Below are positions 1 through 9,961 of a stretch of DNA of 64,000 nucleotides, piece by piece. The notes under the pieces were generated by a model. The model was given only the letters and a program-made list of their open reading frames with translations, did no database searches and was not told the DNA's origin. A program made the translations under genes and the position numbers. The stretch spans positions 2,243,001-2,307,000 of the forward strand of contig NZ_BMKL01000001.1 in NCBI RefSeq assembly GCF_014644315.1. Reading direction: 5' to 3'. This DNA comes from Tsuneonella deserti (GTDB lineage: Bacteria; Pseudomonadota; Alphaproteobacteria; Sphingomonadales; Sphingomonadaceae). Each line of letters opens with the position of its first letter. Positions within the stretch are counted from its first letter, which is position 1.

Positions 1-592
1 GATTCGTCGCGTGATGGACCCGGTGGTGCGAGGGCGTGTTCATCACCGCTTCGAACCAGCGCGGCATTCGCCCGATCGCTTCTGTGTGAATCCAGAACTG
101 GTAGATGAGATTGAAGCCGCCGCAGATGGCGATCATCACCGGATGAAAGCCGAGCAGGACCAGCGGCAGCTTGAAAGCGAAACCGAGGGTCAGGAATCCC
201 GTCCAGGTTTGCCGGAGGGCGGTCGACAGGTTGTAGTGCTGGCTCGAGTGGTGGTTCACGTGGCTGGCCCAGAACCACCGCACCCGGTGGCCGAACCGGT
301 GGATCCAGTAATAAGCCAGATCGTCCAGCACGAAGCAGACGGGCCAGGTCCACCATTGCCAGCCGATATCGAACAGGCGGAACTGCCAGGCCCACAGGAA
401 CAGAGCGAGGAAAACACCCCCCGTGAGCAAGCCGGCAACCGTGCTGCCGAGCCCGAAGGCGAGGCTGGTGAGCGTATCGCGAGGCTCGTATGCTTCGCGC
501 CGCATCTTCCTGGCCCAGAGCATCTCGATTAGCACGAGCAGCACGAAGCCGGGCACTGCGTATTCGGTTGGCGAGAAATCGGGCATCGCCAT
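1..592 (-). CDS. Sterol desaturase / fatty acid hydroxylase family protein (3' end outside window)
   Basis: This is an integral-membrane di-iron hydroxylase of the sterol desaturase superfamily, which hydroxylates or desaturates lipid substrates; the substrate here is unknown. The 197 visible codons start MAMPDFSPTEY. They carry hydrophobic segments near residues 8-20, 40-58 and 130-150 and the three histidine boxes of the family: HRFGH, HVNHH and SHHRVHH, the last near the window edge. The stop lies beyond position 1, so the gene is partial here. The start ATG (592-590) lies 4 nt past the stop of the upstream minus-strand gene, so the two are probably co-transcribed. A second ATG at 586 is equally possible. 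Confidence 0.85.
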   Translation of the reverse strand, partial: MAMPDFSPTEYAVPGFVLLVLIEMLWARKMRREAYEPRDTLTSLAFGLGSTVAGLLTGGVFLALFLWAWQFRLFDIGWQWWTWPVCFVLDDLAYYWIHRFGHRVRWFWASHVNHHSSQHYNLSTALRQTWTGFLTLGFAFKLPLVLLGFHPVMIAICGGFNLIYQFWIHTEAIGRMPRWFEAVMNTPSHHRVHHATN

Positions 593-596
593 GACC

Positions 597-995
597 TTAT
601 AACCGCCGCAGGCTCGCGGCCCAAGCCGGAGCTTTGTCGCCGAGGTCGAGGATCACCGTCCCGAAGCGCGTTTCCCCGGTGCCCACCGCCAGGAGATTGC
701 GGTCCAGCCGCACGTGCAGATGGCTGTCCAACAGGCGCGAGGCGAAGTGCGAACCGTGCCGCCGCAGCAGCATCACCCGGCCCTGCGCGTCGCGGGCGAG
801 CGCGCCTATTCCGGAACGGTCGATGGCGACGTCCACCGGCTCGAAACCGCATAGCGCTTCTTCCGCCAGCTCGCGCAAGTGGTACTCGTCACGAATGCGG
901 GTGTCGCCGCCGAGGCCGAGCCGGTGCGCGGCCCACGCCAGCGCGAGGATCGCGAGCAGGGAGCCCCCGAACTGGAGCAACTGCCCGGTCATCAT
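597..995 (-). CDS. Small membrane-anchored protein of unknown function
   Basis: The 132-residue product begins with one hydrophobic segment (about residues 5-24). A soluble part of mixed charge follows, rich in Arg and Leu, with no catalytic motif that I recognise. The start overlaps the end of the DUF442 gene by 4 nt and the stop lies 4 nt before the desaturase gene, so it sits in the middle of a tight minus-strand operon. The topology suggests a single-pass inner-membrane protein with a cytoplasmic or periplasmic domain of about 100 residues. A role alongside the desaturase is only a guess from position. Confidence 0.7.
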   Translation of the reverse strand: MMTGQLLQFGGSLLAILALAWAAHRLGLGGDTRIRDEYHLRELAEEALCGFEPVDVAIDRSGIGALARDAQGRVMLLRRHGSHFASRLLDSHLHVRLDRNLLAVGTGETRFGTVILDLGDKAPAWAASLRRL

Positions 996-1426
996 CGTCC
1001 GGCGGCGAGCGCGTCCATGGCCGGCCGCACCGGGGAGACGTCATAACCCGCTGCCGCGGCGGCGGCGGCCAATTCATCCGGGTCGTCCCCCAGGCTGGCG
1101 CGCGCCAGGGCCCAGAGCAGGGTCGACCGCGTGCCGGACCGGCAGTAGCCGAGAACCTGGCCATCCCGGGCGCTCAAAGCTTCGGCAAGGCGCGATACCT
1201 GGGGGTGACTGAAACCTGCGCCGCTGACCGGTATCGCCATGTAGTCGATCCCCGCAGCCCGCGCCGCAGCTTCGATTTCCGACCCCGGGGCCTGATCCGC
1301 GCTTTCGCCCTCGGGGCGGTTGTTGACGATCAGGGTCACCCCTTGCGCCTTCGCTTCCGCCAGGTCGGCGACGGTGATCTGCGGACTGGCAAGCATAGTG
1401 TCGGACAGGCGCCTGAACTGGCTCAT
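992..1426 (-). CDS. DUF442 / TIGR01244 family phosphatase-like sulfurtransferase
   Basis: The 144-residue protein belongs to the beta-lactamase-hydrolase-like (Blh) phosphatase-fold family. The active-site loop is visible as [11 protein letters not shown] near residues 90-100, a CxxGxxR variant of the tyrosine-phosphatase P-loop. An N-terminal segment (residues 13-35) resembles the usual opening strand and helix. In other bacteria the domain is linked to sulfide oxidation or occurs fused to metallo-beta-lactamases. Here it stands alone, overlapping terC (ATGA, 1423-1426) and the next gene by 4 nt each. The real substrate, phosphate ester or sulfane sulfur, cannot be told from sequence. Confidence 0.85.
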   Translation of the reverse strand: MSQFRRLSDTMLASPQITVADLAEAKAQGVTLIVNNRPEGESADQAPGSEIEAAARAAGIDYMAIPVSGAGFSHPQVSRLAEALSARDGQVLGYCRSGTRSTLLWALARASLGDDPDELAAAAAAAGYDVSPVRPAMDALAAGR

Positions 1427-2220
1427 GCGTTCTTCCTCCGCTGACGGCGCTGCCGCTGGACGATATTGAGCAATTCGACACCGACCGAAAAGCCCATCGC
1501 CGCGTAGATATAGCCTTTGGGCACATGAAAGCCGAAGCCGTCGGCAATGAGAACCAGCCCGATCATCACCAGGAATGCGAGAGCGAGCATGACCAGCGTG
1601 GGGTTATGCTCGATGAAGCGAGCCAGCGGGTCCGCGGCAACCATCATGATGCCGACCGTGATCACCACCGCGGCGACCATGATCGGCACTTCGTCGGTCA
1701 TGCCTACCGCTGTGAGGATTGAATCGACGGAGAACACCAGGTCGATCGCGATGATCTGGGCGATCACTGCACCGAACGCGGCCTTCGCCGCATCCGCCGC
1801 CCCTGGCGTCTTGTCGAGCAGGTCGCCCGAGTCGTCTTCCGGCTCCATCGAATGGTGGATTTCCTTGGTCGCCTTCCACAACAGGAACAGGCCGCCGGCG
1901 AGCAGGATCAGGTCCCGCCCCGAAAACGCGGTTTCGAAAGCCGGCTCGCCGTGGTTTGTGGCAGACCCCGCGAGCCCAAGGTCGAAGATCGGCTGAGTGA
2001 GCGTCACGAGCCAGCCGATCAGCATGAGCAGGCCGATCCTCATCACCAGGGCAAGGGCCAGGCCGATCCGGCGGGCCTTGCTCTGCAAGTGCTCGGGCAG
2101 CTTGTTCGACAGGATCGCAATGAAAATGAGATTGTCGACACCGAGCACCACTTCGAGCGCGATGAGCGTGAACAAGGCAAGCCAGGCTGCCGGGTCCGAA
2201 ACGAGTGCCATCAGGTCCAT
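1423..2220 (-). CDS. TerC family integral membrane protein
   Basis: The 265-residue protein has about seven hydrophobic helices and the TerC signature: acidic residues inside the first helix ([13 protein letters not shown]) and a repeat of it ([13 protein letters not shown]) in the second half. TerC proteins are linked to tellurite resistance and to metal (manganese) export at the inner membrane. I start it at the ATG at 2220 ([10 protein letters not shown]) rather than the in-frame ATG at 2274, because the extra 18 residues do not resemble the family. It heads a minus-strand operon in which every junction overlaps or nearly touches. Confidence 0.88.
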   Translation of the reverse strand: MDLMALVSDPAAWLALFTLIALEVVLGVDNLIFIAILSNKLPEHLQSKARRIGLALALVMRIGLLMLIGWLVTLTQPIFDLGLAGSATNHGEPAFETAFSGRDLILLAGGLFLLWKATKEIHHSMEPEDDSGDLLDKTPGAADAAKAAFGAVIAQIIAIDLVFSVDSILTAVGMTDEVPIMVAAVVITVGIMMVAADPLARFIEHNPTLVMLALAFLVMIGLVLIADGFGFHVPKGYIYAAMGFSVGVELLNIVQRQRRQRRKNA

Positions 2221-2469
2221 GGGGATCCAATGCCCACAGTAAAGCGGGCAAGCAAGCTCCTCTGATCTGTCCAAAATGGCACAATCATGCGCCTTGACCG
2301 GTAGGCTTGTTAAATCATTCGCACAGGAACGAGTCTTGCGCTATGAAAGCGGCCCAATCGACGGGGTTCGGCCGCGCAAGCGTTTGCCCGCCCCGTCCCG
2401 GTGCGCCCCGTCCGCGCTCCCGGGAGAGGCGAAACGGACGGCGAGGCAGGCGAAGGTACGATCTAAGGT

Positions 2470-3261
2470 ATGGGTTACGATAAAGGGCGTCGGCGCGGCA
2501 AGGACAAGCGCGACGGTTTCGGCGAAGACAGCTTCGATCCCTTCGGCGGCGGCGGCGGCGATTTCGCTCCCCGCGAGAGTTTTGGCGGCGGAGACCGCTA
2601 CGGCGGCGGGGGCGGCTACGGCGGCAATCGCGGTGGCGGCTATAGTGGCGGCGGCGGCGGCGGCCGTCCGGGCGGCTTCGGTGGCGGCGGTGGCGGCGGA
2701 GGCGGAGGCTTCAACCGCATGCCTCCCCAGGTTGTCGGTACCGGCAAGGGCACCGTCAAGTTCTTCAACAGCCAGAAAGGCTTCGGCTTCATCGCCCAGG
2801 AAGGCGGCGGCGAGGACGTGTTCGTGCACATCAGTGCGGTCGAACGCGCGGGCCTTGCCGGGCTTGGCGAAGGGCAGGAACTGGCCTTCAACCTGGTCGA
2901 TCGCGGCGGCAAGGTGTCCGCGCAGGATCTCCAGATCGTCGGCGACGTGGTTCCGGTCACGGGCGGTGGCGAACGGCCCCCGCGCGATGGCGATCGCGGC
3001 GGTTTCGGCGGCGGCGCTGGTGCTCCACGCCGCGAGCTGACGGGCGAGAAGGCGACCGGCACGGTCAAGTTCTTCAACTCGATGAAGGGCTTCGGCTTCC
3101 TGGTCCGCGACGATGGCCAGCCGGATGCGTTCGTGCACATCAGCGCGGTCGAGCGTTCGGGCCTGAGCGGCCTCAACGAAGGCGAAAAATACGAATTCGA
3201 CCTCGAGGTCGATCGGCGTGGCAAGCACTCGGCGGTCAACCTGGTGCCTGTCCAGGGCTGA
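2470..3261 (+). CDS. Double cold-shock-domain protein with glycine-rich N-terminus
   Basis: The 263-residue protein has a charged N-terminus (residues 1-25), a low-complexity Gly-rich region (about 27-88) and two cold-shock domains (about 92-158 and 195-263). Each domain carries an RNP1 motif (KGFGFI, KGFGFL) and an RNP2-like VFVHIS or AFVHIS. Such proteins bind single-stranded nucleic acid and act as RNA chaperones. Two-domain versions are common in alphaproteobacteria; the long glycine tract resembles eukaryotic glycine-rich RNA-binding proteins. The gene stands alone, with a 249-nt spacer upstream and a terminator hairpin downstream. Confidence 0.93.
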   Translation: MGYDKGRRRGKDKRDGFGEDSFDPFGGGGGDFAPRESFGGGDRYGGGGGYGGNRGGGYSGGGGGGRPGGFGGGGGGGGGGFNRMPPQVVGTGKGTVKFFNSQKGFGFIAQEGGGEDVFVHISAVERAGLAGLGEGQELAFNLVDRGGKVSAQDLQIVGDVVPVTGGGERPPRDGDRGGFGGGAGAPRRELTGEKATGTVKFFNSMKGFGFLVRDDGQPDAFVHISAVERSGLSGLNEGEKYEFDLEVDRRGKHSAVNLVPVQG

Positions 3262-3318
3262 GTCGTCGGCGGTTCCCGGTTGTTTGACCGGGTGGCCGCA
3301 CAATACTAGACGGTGCGC

Positions 3319-3364
3319 AACGGCGGCCTTCCTTGCTCAGGCTGGGAGGCCGCCGTTGTCGTTT
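3319..3364 (+). terminator. Rho-independent terminator after the cold-shock gene
   Basis: An 11-bp perfect inverted repeat (arms 3319-3329 and 3347-3357) with a 17-nt loop is followed by a T-rich tail (3358-3364). It separates the cold-shock gene from argD. Confidence 0.65.
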
Positions 3365-3394
3365 ACATCCACCTGATCCAGCCGAGGTTCCGCC

Positions 3395-4585
3395 ATGTCG
3401 ATCACGCCGCTTATGCCCGTCTATCCCCGGTGCGGTGTGCGGCCGGTCCGAGGCGAGCATTGCCACCTGATTGACGAGGACGGCACCAGATACCTCGATT
3501 TTGCCAGCGGCATCGCGGTCAACCTGCTCGGCCACAGTCACGAAGGCCTGATAGGCGCGATCCAGCGGCAGGCGGCGACCCTGATGCATGTGTCCAACCT
3601 GTACGGCAGCCCGCAGGGAGAAGCGCTGGCGCAGCGTCTGGTCGACCTCACTTTCGCAGATACCGTGTTCTTCACCAACTCGGGCGCCGAAGCGGTCGAG
3701 TGCGCGATCAAGACTGCTCGCTCCTACCACCAGCATGTCGGGAACGAGGACAAGTACGAACTGATCACGTTCAAGAACGCGTTCCATGGCCGCACCATGG
3801 CGACGATCAGCGCCTCCAATCAGGATAAGATGCACAAGGGCTTCATGCCCCTGCTCGCCGGGTTCAAATATGCCGAGTTCGACGATCTGGAGAGCGCGCG
3901 GGCCCTGATGGGGCCAAACACTGCCGGCTTCCTTGTGGAGCCGATCCAGGGCGAAGGCGGGATTCGGCCGGCCTCCGAGGCTTTCATGCAGGGGCTGCGC
4001 AATCTCGCCGACGAGAACGACCTGATGCTGGTGCTTGATGAAGTGCAGTGCGGCGTCGCGCGCACCGGCACGTTCTATGCCTACGAGCAGTATGGCATCG
4101 AGCCCGACATTCTTGCCACGGCAAAGGGCATCGGCGGCGGCTTCCCGCTCGGTGCCTGCCTCGCGACGGAAAAGGCCGCGCGCGGCATGGTCATCGGTGC
4201 CCACGGCTCGACTTACGGCGGCAACCCCCTCGCCATGGCTGCCGGTTCGGCGGTGCTCGACGCTGTCGCCAACGACGAGTTCCTGGCGCAAGTGCGTAAG
4301 AAGGGCGAACGCCTGCGCAGCCGGCTCGAGCAATTCATCGGCAACTATCCCGAACTGTTCGATTGCGTCCGCGGGCGCGGGCTGATGCTGGGCTTGCGCA
4401 TGAAGACCGAGAGCCGGCCGTTCTACGCGCACCTGCGCGACAAGCATCACCTGTTGACGGTCGCGGCGGGCGACAACACGCTGCGCATCCTGCCACCGCT
4501 GGTCGCCGGTGATGCCGAGTTCGACGAATTCTTCGACAAGTTGTCGGCGGGCGCGGCCGATTACCAGCCGGCGGAAGCAGCCTGA
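3395..4585 (+). CDS. argD: Acetylornithine aminotransferase
   Basis: This PLP-dependent class III aminotransferase of 396 residues converts N-acetylglutamate semialdehyde to N-acetylornithine in arginine synthesis. It may also act on succinyldiaminopimelate for lysine. The substrate motif [10 protein letters not shown], the NSGAEAVE loop and the PLP-lysine region [13 protein letters not shown] are visible, and the length is normal. Its stop overlaps the argF start by one base (TGATG at 4583-4587), so the two arginine genes are translationally coupled. A GAGG motif about 8 nt before the ATG fits as ribosome-binding site. Confidence 0.95.
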   Translation: MSITPLMPVYPRCGVRPVRGEHCHLIDEDGTRYLDFASGIAVNLLGHSHEGLIGAIQRQAATLMHVSNLYGSPQGEALAQRLVDLTFADTVFFTNSGAEAVECAIKTARSYHQHVGNEDKYELITFKNAFHGRTMATISASNQDKMHKGFMPLLAGFKYAEFDDLESARALMGPNTAGFLVEPIQGEGGIRPASEAFMQGLRNLADENDLMLVLDEVQCGVARTGTFYAYEQYGIEPDILATAKGIGGGFPLGACLATEKAARGMVIGAHGSTYGGNPLAMAAGSAVLDAVANDEFLAQVRKKGERLRSRLEQFIGNYPELFDCVRGRGLMLGLRMKTESRPFYAHLRDKHHLLTVAAGDNTLRILPPLVAGDAEFDEFFDKLSAGAADYQPAEAA

Positions 4586-5538
4586 TGGAAACCTGCGGCG
4601 GCACTGGCTCCGCGCCGCGTCACTTCCTCGACCTGCGCGATGCGGGATCGGAAGCGCTGCGCGCGATGCTGGCCGATGCGCACACGCGAAAGGCAGGGCG
4701 CGCCGGGTGGCCCAAAGGCAAGGCGGATGCGGATGCGCCGCTAGCGGGTCACGTGCTGGCGATGATCTTCGAAAAGAATTCGACACGCACGCGAGTGAGC
4801 TTCGACATGGCCATGCGGCAGCTCGGCGGATCGGCACTGGTCATGGATGCCGGCTCCACCCAGCTCGGACGCGGCGAATCGCTGGCCGATACGGCGCGCG
4901 TCCTGAGCCGGATGGTCGACGCAATCATGATCCGCACCGACGACCACGGCAAGATCGAGGAGCTGGCGCGTCACGCGTCCGTGCCGGTAATCAACGGCCT
5001 GACCGACCGGTCCCATCCGTGCCAGATCGTCGCCGACTTGTTGACGATCGAGGAGGGCGGCAAGCCGCTGAAAGGGCTTGAGCTTGCCTGGCTGGGGGAT
5101 GGCAACAACGTCCTCAACTCGATTCTCGAGGCCGCCGGCCTGCTTGGCTTCAATGTCCGCGTCGGTACTGCGCGCGGTTATGAGCCGGCCGCCGCTTTCG
5201 TCGATCAGGCCCGGGCAGCTGGATCGACGGTCACGCTGACGCACGACGCGGCCACTGCCGTCCGCGATGCCGACGTCGTCGTCACCGACACCTGGATTTC
5301 GATGGGCCAGGACCATGCCGCCGAAAAGATGGCCGCCATGATGCCGTATCAGGTCAATGCCGACCTCATGTCACTCGCCAGGCCGGACGCCCGCTTTCTC
5401 CACTGCTTGCCTGCCCATGTGGGCGAGGAGGTCAGCGAAGAAGTGTTCGAAAGCCCGGCTTCGGTGGTTTTCGATGAAGCCGAGAACCGTATTCACGCGC
5501 AAAAGTCGGTGCTGCTCTGGAGCTTCGGCGCCATCTGA
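4585..5538 (+). CDS. argF: Ornithine carbamoyltransferase
   Basis: This enzyme makes citrulline from carbamoyl phosphate and ornithine, the sixth step of arginine synthesis. The carbamoyl-phosphate loop STRT is at residues 66-69, with HPCQ near residue 145 and HCLPAH near residue 273; all three motifs are intact. At 317 residues it has the usual length. It directly follows argD and precedes hslO at 44 nt, an order I recall from other sphingomonads. Confidence 0.96.
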   Translation: METCGGTGSAPRHFLDLRDAGSEALRAMLADAHTRKAGRAGWPKGKADADAPLAGHVLAMIFEKNSTRTRVSFDMAMRQLGGSALVMDAGSTQLGRGESLADTARVLSRMVDAIMIRTDDHGKIEELARHASVPVINGLTDRSHPCQIVADLLTIEEGGKPLKGLELAWLGDGNNVLNSILEAAGLLGFNVRVGTARGYEPAAAFVDQARAAGSTVTLTHDAATAVRDADVVVTDTWISMGQDHAAEKMAAMMPYQVNADLMSLARPDARFLHCLPAHVGEEVSEEVFESPASVVFDEAENRIHAQKSVLLWSFGAI

Positions 5539-5582
5539 AGCATGCGATTGCGCTGCGCCGTGGCAACCCCATATGGCGCGCG

Positions 5583-6476
5583 ATGAACCATCCGCTAGAA
5601 ACCTATTCCGATCGACTTCTTGGCTTTTCGATCCCGTCACGTCATGCGCGCGGCCGCGCCGTGCGCCTGGACGGGGCGATCCATGAGATTCTTTCCGCCC
5701 ATTCCTATCCGCCGGCGATCACTCATCTGCTCGCTGAGGCACTCGTCCTCACCACGCTGATCGGCGGTCTTCTGAAAGAGGATTCCGACCAATTAACGTT
5801 GCAAGCCCAGACCGAAGGCGGTGTGGTGCGCCTTCTGGTGTGCGACTGGCGGGGAGGCGAGCTTCGCGGCTACGTCGATTTCGACGCTGATCGCCTTGCC
5901 GCACTCGGCGCCAATCCTTCGCTGTTCGCGCTGTTTGGCAAAGGGTATCTCGCAATGACGTTCGATCTCTCGGGCGGGCGCGGCCGCTATCAGGGGATCG
6001 TCCCTCTCGAAGGCGAGTCGCTCGCCGAGGCATGCGAAAGCTATTTCACCCAGTCGGAACAGCTGCCCACCCTGATCCGGACCGCCGTGAGATCGGGTGG
6101 TGCCGGCACCGTCGCAGGTGGAATCCTGCTCCAGCACCTCGCCGAAGGCGAGGAAGGCCGCGAGCGTCTTCACGTCCGCATGGACCATCCCGAATGGGAG
6201 CACGTGGCTATCCTTGCCGGGAGTACGCGCCATGAAGAACTTGTCGGCTACGAGCTGTCGCTGGAGGCACTCATCTGGCGCCTGTTTCACGAGGAACGCG
6301 AAGTGCGCGTTGAGCCCGGTCCCGCTGTCAGACGCGGGTGTCGCTGCTCGATCGAGCATTATCAGGCCGTCCTGGACCGTTTCCCGGAAGACGAGCGGGT
6401 CGCCATGCGCAATGAAGACGGGCTCATCGTGGTCGACTGCGCATTTTGCTCCCGGGAATTCGCCATTGCGAGCTAA
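5583..6476 (+). CDS. hslO: Hsp33 redox-regulated chaperone
   Basis: Hsp33 is a cytoplasmic holdase activated by oxidative unfolding of its C-terminal zinc domain. The 297-residue product keeps the four zinc cysteines, as CRC (residues 253 and 255) and CAFC (286 and 289). The N-terminal domain with its LTLQAQTEGGVVRLLV strand region is recognisable. It lies 44 nt after argF, and could be co-transcribed with the arginine genes. Confidence 0.93.
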   Translation: MNHPLETYSDRLLGFSIPSRHARGRAVRLDGAIHEILSAHSYPPAITHLLAEALVLTTLIGGLLKEDSDQLTLQAQTEGGVVRLLVCDWRGGELRGYVDFDADRLAALGANPSLFALFGKGYLAMTFDLSGGRGRYQGIVPLEGESLAEACESYFTQSEQLPTLIRTAVRSGGAGTVAGGILLQHLAEGEEGRERLHVRMDHPEWEHVAILAGSTRHEELVGYELSLEALIWRLFHEEREVRVEPGPAVRRGCRCSIEHYQAVLDRFPEDERVAMRNEDGLIVVDCAFCSREFAIAS

Positions 6477-6572
6477 CGCTTCATCCCGCGAACGGAACAG
6501 TTTATCGTGCAGTGCATTTATGCTAGAACGTGGCCAGGTCGACTTCGCGGGCGCACGCTGGAGTTTTCACAC

Positions 6573-6989
6573 ATGCGACTGAAGAAGCTTGCCGGCAAGC
6601 GGCCGGCGCGCATTGCCGCTGGTTTCATCGCGATGGGGCTGCTCAGTCCGGTGGCTGCGCAGGCCCCCTCGTTGGCGATGTTGGGGACGCTGGACGACGG
6701 CCAGTGGGAAGTCCGCCCGCGTGACGGTGGCTCGGTGCGGCGCCTCTGCGTACGCTCGGGAATGGAACTCATCCAGTTGCAGCACGGGAACAGCAACTGC
6801 AGCCGCTTCGTCGTCGAGGACGCGGCCAATGCGGTCACTGTTCAGTATACCTGCCGGGGGAATGGCTATGGCCGCACCAGCATCCGGCGGGAAACGACCA
6901 ATCTCGTCCAGATCGACAGCCAGGGGATCGCCGGGGGCCTTCCCTTCCAGTTTTCCGCCGAAGCGCGCCGGGTGGGAGCGTGCCGCTGA
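6573..6989 (+). CDS. Secreted protein of unknown function
   Basis: The 138-residue product has a Sec-type signal peptide: a basic start (MRLKKLAGKRPAR), a hydrophobic core and an AQA cleavage site near residue 31. The mature part contains three cysteines (in RLCVRSG, NCSRF and TCRGNG) and one more near the end, which could form disulfides in the periplasm. The layout resembles DUF3617-type periplasmic proteins but the match is weak. An in-frame start further upstream (6507) would put 22 non-signal-like residues before the signal peptide, so I prefer 6573. Confidence 0.7.
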   Translation: MRLKKLAGKRPARIAAGFIAMGLLSPVAAQAPSLAMLGTLDDGQWEVRPRDGGSVRRLCVRSGMELIQLQHGNSNCSRFVVEDAANAVTVQYTCRGNGYGRTSIRRETTNLVQIDSQGIAGGLPFQFSAEARRVGACR

Positions 6990-7029
6990 CACGATTGCCG
7001 CGCGGCTCCTGAACGCCTAGCGCGTTCGG

Positions 7030-7716
7030 ATGGTCGCCGAACCCAAGATCGCCGTCGTACTGCTTTCGGGCGGGCTCGATTCCATGGTCGTCGCGGCAAT
7101 TGCGCGCGAGCAAGGGTTTACGGTGCACGCGCTCACGGTCGACTACGGACAGCGGCATCGCTGCGAGCTGGAAGCGGCGCGCGCGATCGTTGAGGCGCAA
7201 GGGATCGCACATCACGTGGTGCTCCCGCTCGACCTGCGCGCATTCGGCGGCTCCGCGCTTACGGCGGACATTCCGGTGCCGAAATACGATGGTGGCGCGG
7301 GAATTCCCGTGACCTACGTCCCGGCGCGAAACCTGGTGTTCCTTGCCCTGACGGTCGCCTTCGCCGAGTCCGCGGGCGCGCACGATGTATTCATCGGGGT
7401 GAACGCGCTCGATTATTCGGGCTATCCTGATTGCCGACCGGAATTCATTGCCAGTTTCGCAGAGACGGCGCGGCTCGGCACGCGCGAAGGGGTCGAGGGC
7501 CGAGGGTTCCGGATCCATGCCCCGCTTCAGTATCTGAGCAAGGCGGATATAGCGCGCGAAGCAGTCCGCCTGGGTCTCGATACCGGGCTTTCCTGGTCCT
7601 GCTACGACCCAACGCCGGACGGACGCGCGTGCGGTGTGTGCGACAGTTGTGCGCTCCGGCGAAAGGGCTTCGCGGACGCGGGCTTGATGGATAGGGTGGA
7701 TTATGCCGGCGCATGA
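7030..7716 (+). CDS. queC: 7-cyano-7-deazaguanine synthase
   Basis: QueC converts 7-carboxy-7-deazaguanine to preQ0 with ATP and ammonia, in the route to queuosine in tRNA. The PP-loop SGGLDS is at residues 13-18 and the C-terminal zinc site has cysteines in [13 protein letters not shown]. Length (228) is typical. No other queuosine genes lie in the window. It is followed after 24 nt by an MFS transporter gene. Confidence 0.94.
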   Translation: MVAEPKIAVVLLSGGLDSMVVAAIAREQGFTVHALTVDYGQRHRCELEAARAIVEAQGIAHHVVLPLDLRAFGGSALTADIPVPKYDGGAGIPVTYVPARNLVFLALTVAFAESAGAHDVFIGVNALDYSGYPDCRPEFIASFAETARLGTREGVEGRGFRIHAPLQYLSKADIAREAVRLGLDTGLSWSCYDPTPDGRACGVCDSCALRRKGFADAGLMDRVDYAGA

Positions 7717-7740
7717 CCGGTTGGTGCTGGGAGAGACCTG

Positions 7741-9333
7741 TTGACTGAACTGAGCGGGTCCGACCCCGTCGCAACGCCGGAGGCACGCGTGCCGGCGTAC
7801 AGCTGGTACGTTCTGGGCGTCCTTGTGCTGGTCTACATCCTCAACTTCATCGATCGGCAGATCGTCAGCATCCTGGCGGTCGATATCAAGGCCGACTTGA
7901 ATCTGACTGACAGCGACATGGGCTTTCTTGGGGGAGCCGCATTTGCGGTCTTTTACGCGCTGTTCGGTATCCCCCTTGGGCGGCTGGCCGATAACTGGAA
8001 CAGGGTGCGATTGTTGACGGTGGGGCTGGCGATCTGGTCGGTCATGACTGCGTTGTCCGGGCTGGCGCGGAACCAGGTTTCACTGTCGCTTGCCCGGATG
8101 GGCGTCGGCGTCGGAGAGGCGACCGCATCTCCCACTGCCTATTCACTCATTTCCGATTATTTTCCCAAGCGCCAGAGGGCGACCGCGATCGCAATCTACT
8201 CGTCGGGCTTGTACCTCGGGGGGGGCGTCTCCCTGTTTATCGGCGCTCTCATCGTTAAAGGCTGGAACAGCGCTTATCCAGACGGAGGCCCATTCGGACT
8301 GGTCGGCTGGCAAGCCGCCTTTCTTGTCGTGGGCATCCCGGGTCTCCTGCTCGCCCTGTGGGTTGCAACTCTTCGTGAGCCCGTGCGCGGAGCCATGGAC
8401 GGGGCCCCGGCCGCACCGCGAAGCCCGAATCCGCTTCGCGCCTTCTTCTCCGATCTTTCTACGATCGTCCCGCCGTTCACCCTCATCGGTGCGTGGCAGC
8501 GCGGTCCTGCCGCTCTTGCGATCAACGTGGCTGTTGCCGCTGCAGTGATGGCCTTCACCTGGGCCATGATCCGCGTGACGGGAAACGTGCCGCAATGGTC
8601 CGCGGTCGGCTTGGGATATTACGCCGTGTTTTCCTGGGCCTCCACCTTGCGGGCGCGTGATCCGGCGACTTATCGGCTGATCTGGGGCACGCCGGCCTTC
8701 ATCTGCACAACGCTCGGCTACGGGCTGGTGTCCCTCGCCGCCTACGCCTTGGCGTTCTGGTCGGCTCCTTACGCAGAAACCGTTCTCCGCCTCCCGAAAC
8801 AGGAGTTGGCATTCATCCTTGGGGCCAACGGCGCACTGTCCGGTTTTCTCGGAGTGATTATCGGCGGTCGTCTGGCTGACTGGCTGCGGGCGCGTGACCC
8901 GGCTGGCCGAATACTCGTCATCATTTTCGGAGTGGTCGCACCGATCATCCCGATCTGGATTGGCTACACGACCGAGAATAGTACCCTGTTCTACGCCATG
9001 AATTTCCTCGCCGGGATGTTCGGAGCGACCGCCTTGGGCGCCGCAGCCGCGACTACCCAGGACCTCGTCCTGCCACCGATGCGGGGAACGGCCACCGCTG
9101 CGTTCTTCCTCGGCACCACGTTGGTCGGGCTTTCTTTCGGCCCGTACATGGTCGGTCTCATTTCGGACCTCTCGGGGACGGTGACGAACGGTAAGCTCGT
9201 CGGCGACTTGAGGACGGGCATCCTGTCGCTAATCGCGGTCGCACCGGTGGCTCTTGCGCTGCTGATCTACGCCTACCGCGCGCTGCCAGATGCCGAAGCA
9301 TCCGTCGCGCAGCGCGCGGCTGGAGAGCGCTAG
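7741..9333 (+). CDS. Spinster-type MFS transporter
   Basis: The 530-residue major facilitator has about 12 transmembrane helices. Its N-terminal signature (NFIDRQIVSILAVDIKADL, then GIPLGRLADNWNR) is typical of the spinster subfamily, which is frequent in sphingomonads and mostly of unknown substrate. The start is a TTG with a GGGAGA ribosome-binding site (7731-7736), so weak initiation is likely. The stop shares a CTAG tetranucleotide with the convergent sodC gene. The region between helices 6 and 7 (about residues 215-250) is long and proline-rich, as usual for the cytoplasmic loop. Confidence 0.85.
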   Translation: MTELSGSDPVATPEARVPAYSWYVLGVLVLVYILNFIDRQIVSILAVDIKADLNLTDSDMGFLGGAAFAVFYALFGIPLGRLADNWNRVRLLTVGLAIWSVMTALSGLARNQVSLSLARMGVGVGEATASPTAYSLISDYFPKRQRATAIAIYSSGLYLGGGVSLFIGALIVKGWNSAYPDGGPFGLVGWQAAFLVVGIPGLLLALWVATLREPVRGAMDGAPAAPRSPNPLRAFFSDLSTIVPPFTLIGAWQRGPAALAINVAVAAAVMAFTWAMIRVTGNVPQWSAVGLGYYAVFSWASTLRARDPATYRLIWGTPAFICTTLGYGLVSLAAYALAFWSAPYAETVLRLPKQELAFILGANGALSGFLGVIIGGRLADWLRARDPAGRILVIIFGVVAPIIPIWIGYTTENSTLFYAMNFLAGMFGATALGAAAATTQDLVLPPMRGTATAAFFLGTTLVGLSFGPYMVGLISDLSGTVTNGKLVGDLRTGILSLIAVAPVALALLIYAYRALPDAEASVAQRAAGER

Positions 9334-9863
9334 CCGCTGGTCAGAACTCCGCACGCTATCCGCGCGCCAGAGTTTCCTGAAGGATCGGTGCGATAATCGT
9401 CCGCATCGGCGTGAAGGACGATCGCCGTTCCGTCACGGTCGAACAGCCATTCCTGTACCTGTTCGGGTGTGCCCTGGAGTTCGGCCGTCAGCGCCCCGCT
9501 GCCGCCGGGCTGGACAACTAAGTTGGGCAGGTCGCCTTCATGCTTGCCGTCGGGCGCCAGAGAACCGTGACGCTTGCCAAGCGGATTTAGATGTCCGCCT
9601 GCCGTGGTGAAATCCGGGCCATTGCACTGCCCGGTCGTATGGAGGTGAATGCCGTGGGGCCCCGGCGCCACGCCGGTGACGCCGATTGCCAGCGTAACCG
9701 AATCGCCCATAGCCACCAGTTGCGCTGTTCCTGCGGGCTGCCCGTTCGCCAGCGTCAGGGAAGCGGCGCCAAGGCGCTGCGCAGGCAACTGGGAAACCGT
9801 GCTGCAACTGGCGAGAGCAGCGCATGAACCAGCAAGAAGTGCGGCAGCTAGTCTGAGGTGCAT
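9330..9863 (-). CDS. sodC: Cu-Zn superoxide dismutase, lipoprotein
   Basis: The 177-residue product dismutates superoxide in the periplasm. It starts with a lipoprotein signal ending in the lipobox LASC (lipidated Cys20). The copper/zinc ligands are visible in HGIHLHTTGQC, GGHLNP, DGKHEGDLPN and the late VLHADADDY, and the disulfide cysteines (QC and IACG) are kept. The start at 9863 is chosen because it opens the signal peptide; a longer open frame upstream is not coding. The gene lies 98 nt downstream of ompA, beyond that gene's terminator. Confidence 0.92.
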   Translation of the reverse strand: MHLRLAAALLAGSCAALASCSTVSQLPAQRLGAASLTLANGQPAGTAQLVAMGDSVTLAIGVTGVAPGPHGIHLHTTGQCNGPDFTTAGGHLNPLGKRHGSLAPDGKHEGDLPNLVVQPGGSGALTAELQGTPEQVQEWLFDRDGTAIVLHADADDYRTDPSGNSGARIACGVLTSG

Positions 9864-9903
9864 GACAGGTTTCCTCGTCGAGAAATGGAACGTCGCATAA
9901 TTC

Positions 9904-9933
9904 AAAAAAAAGGGGCCGGATTTCTCCGGCCCC
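9904..9933 (-). terminator. Rho-independent terminator after the OmpA-family gene
   Basis: A 9-bp perfect stem (9912-9920 with 9925-9933) and a 4-nt loop are followed on the minus strand by an 8-T tract (9904-9911). It ends transcription of the OmpA-family gene before sodC. Confidence 0.85.
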
Positions 9934-9961
9934 TCCATCGTGTATCGGCTGAGGCCGAAGC

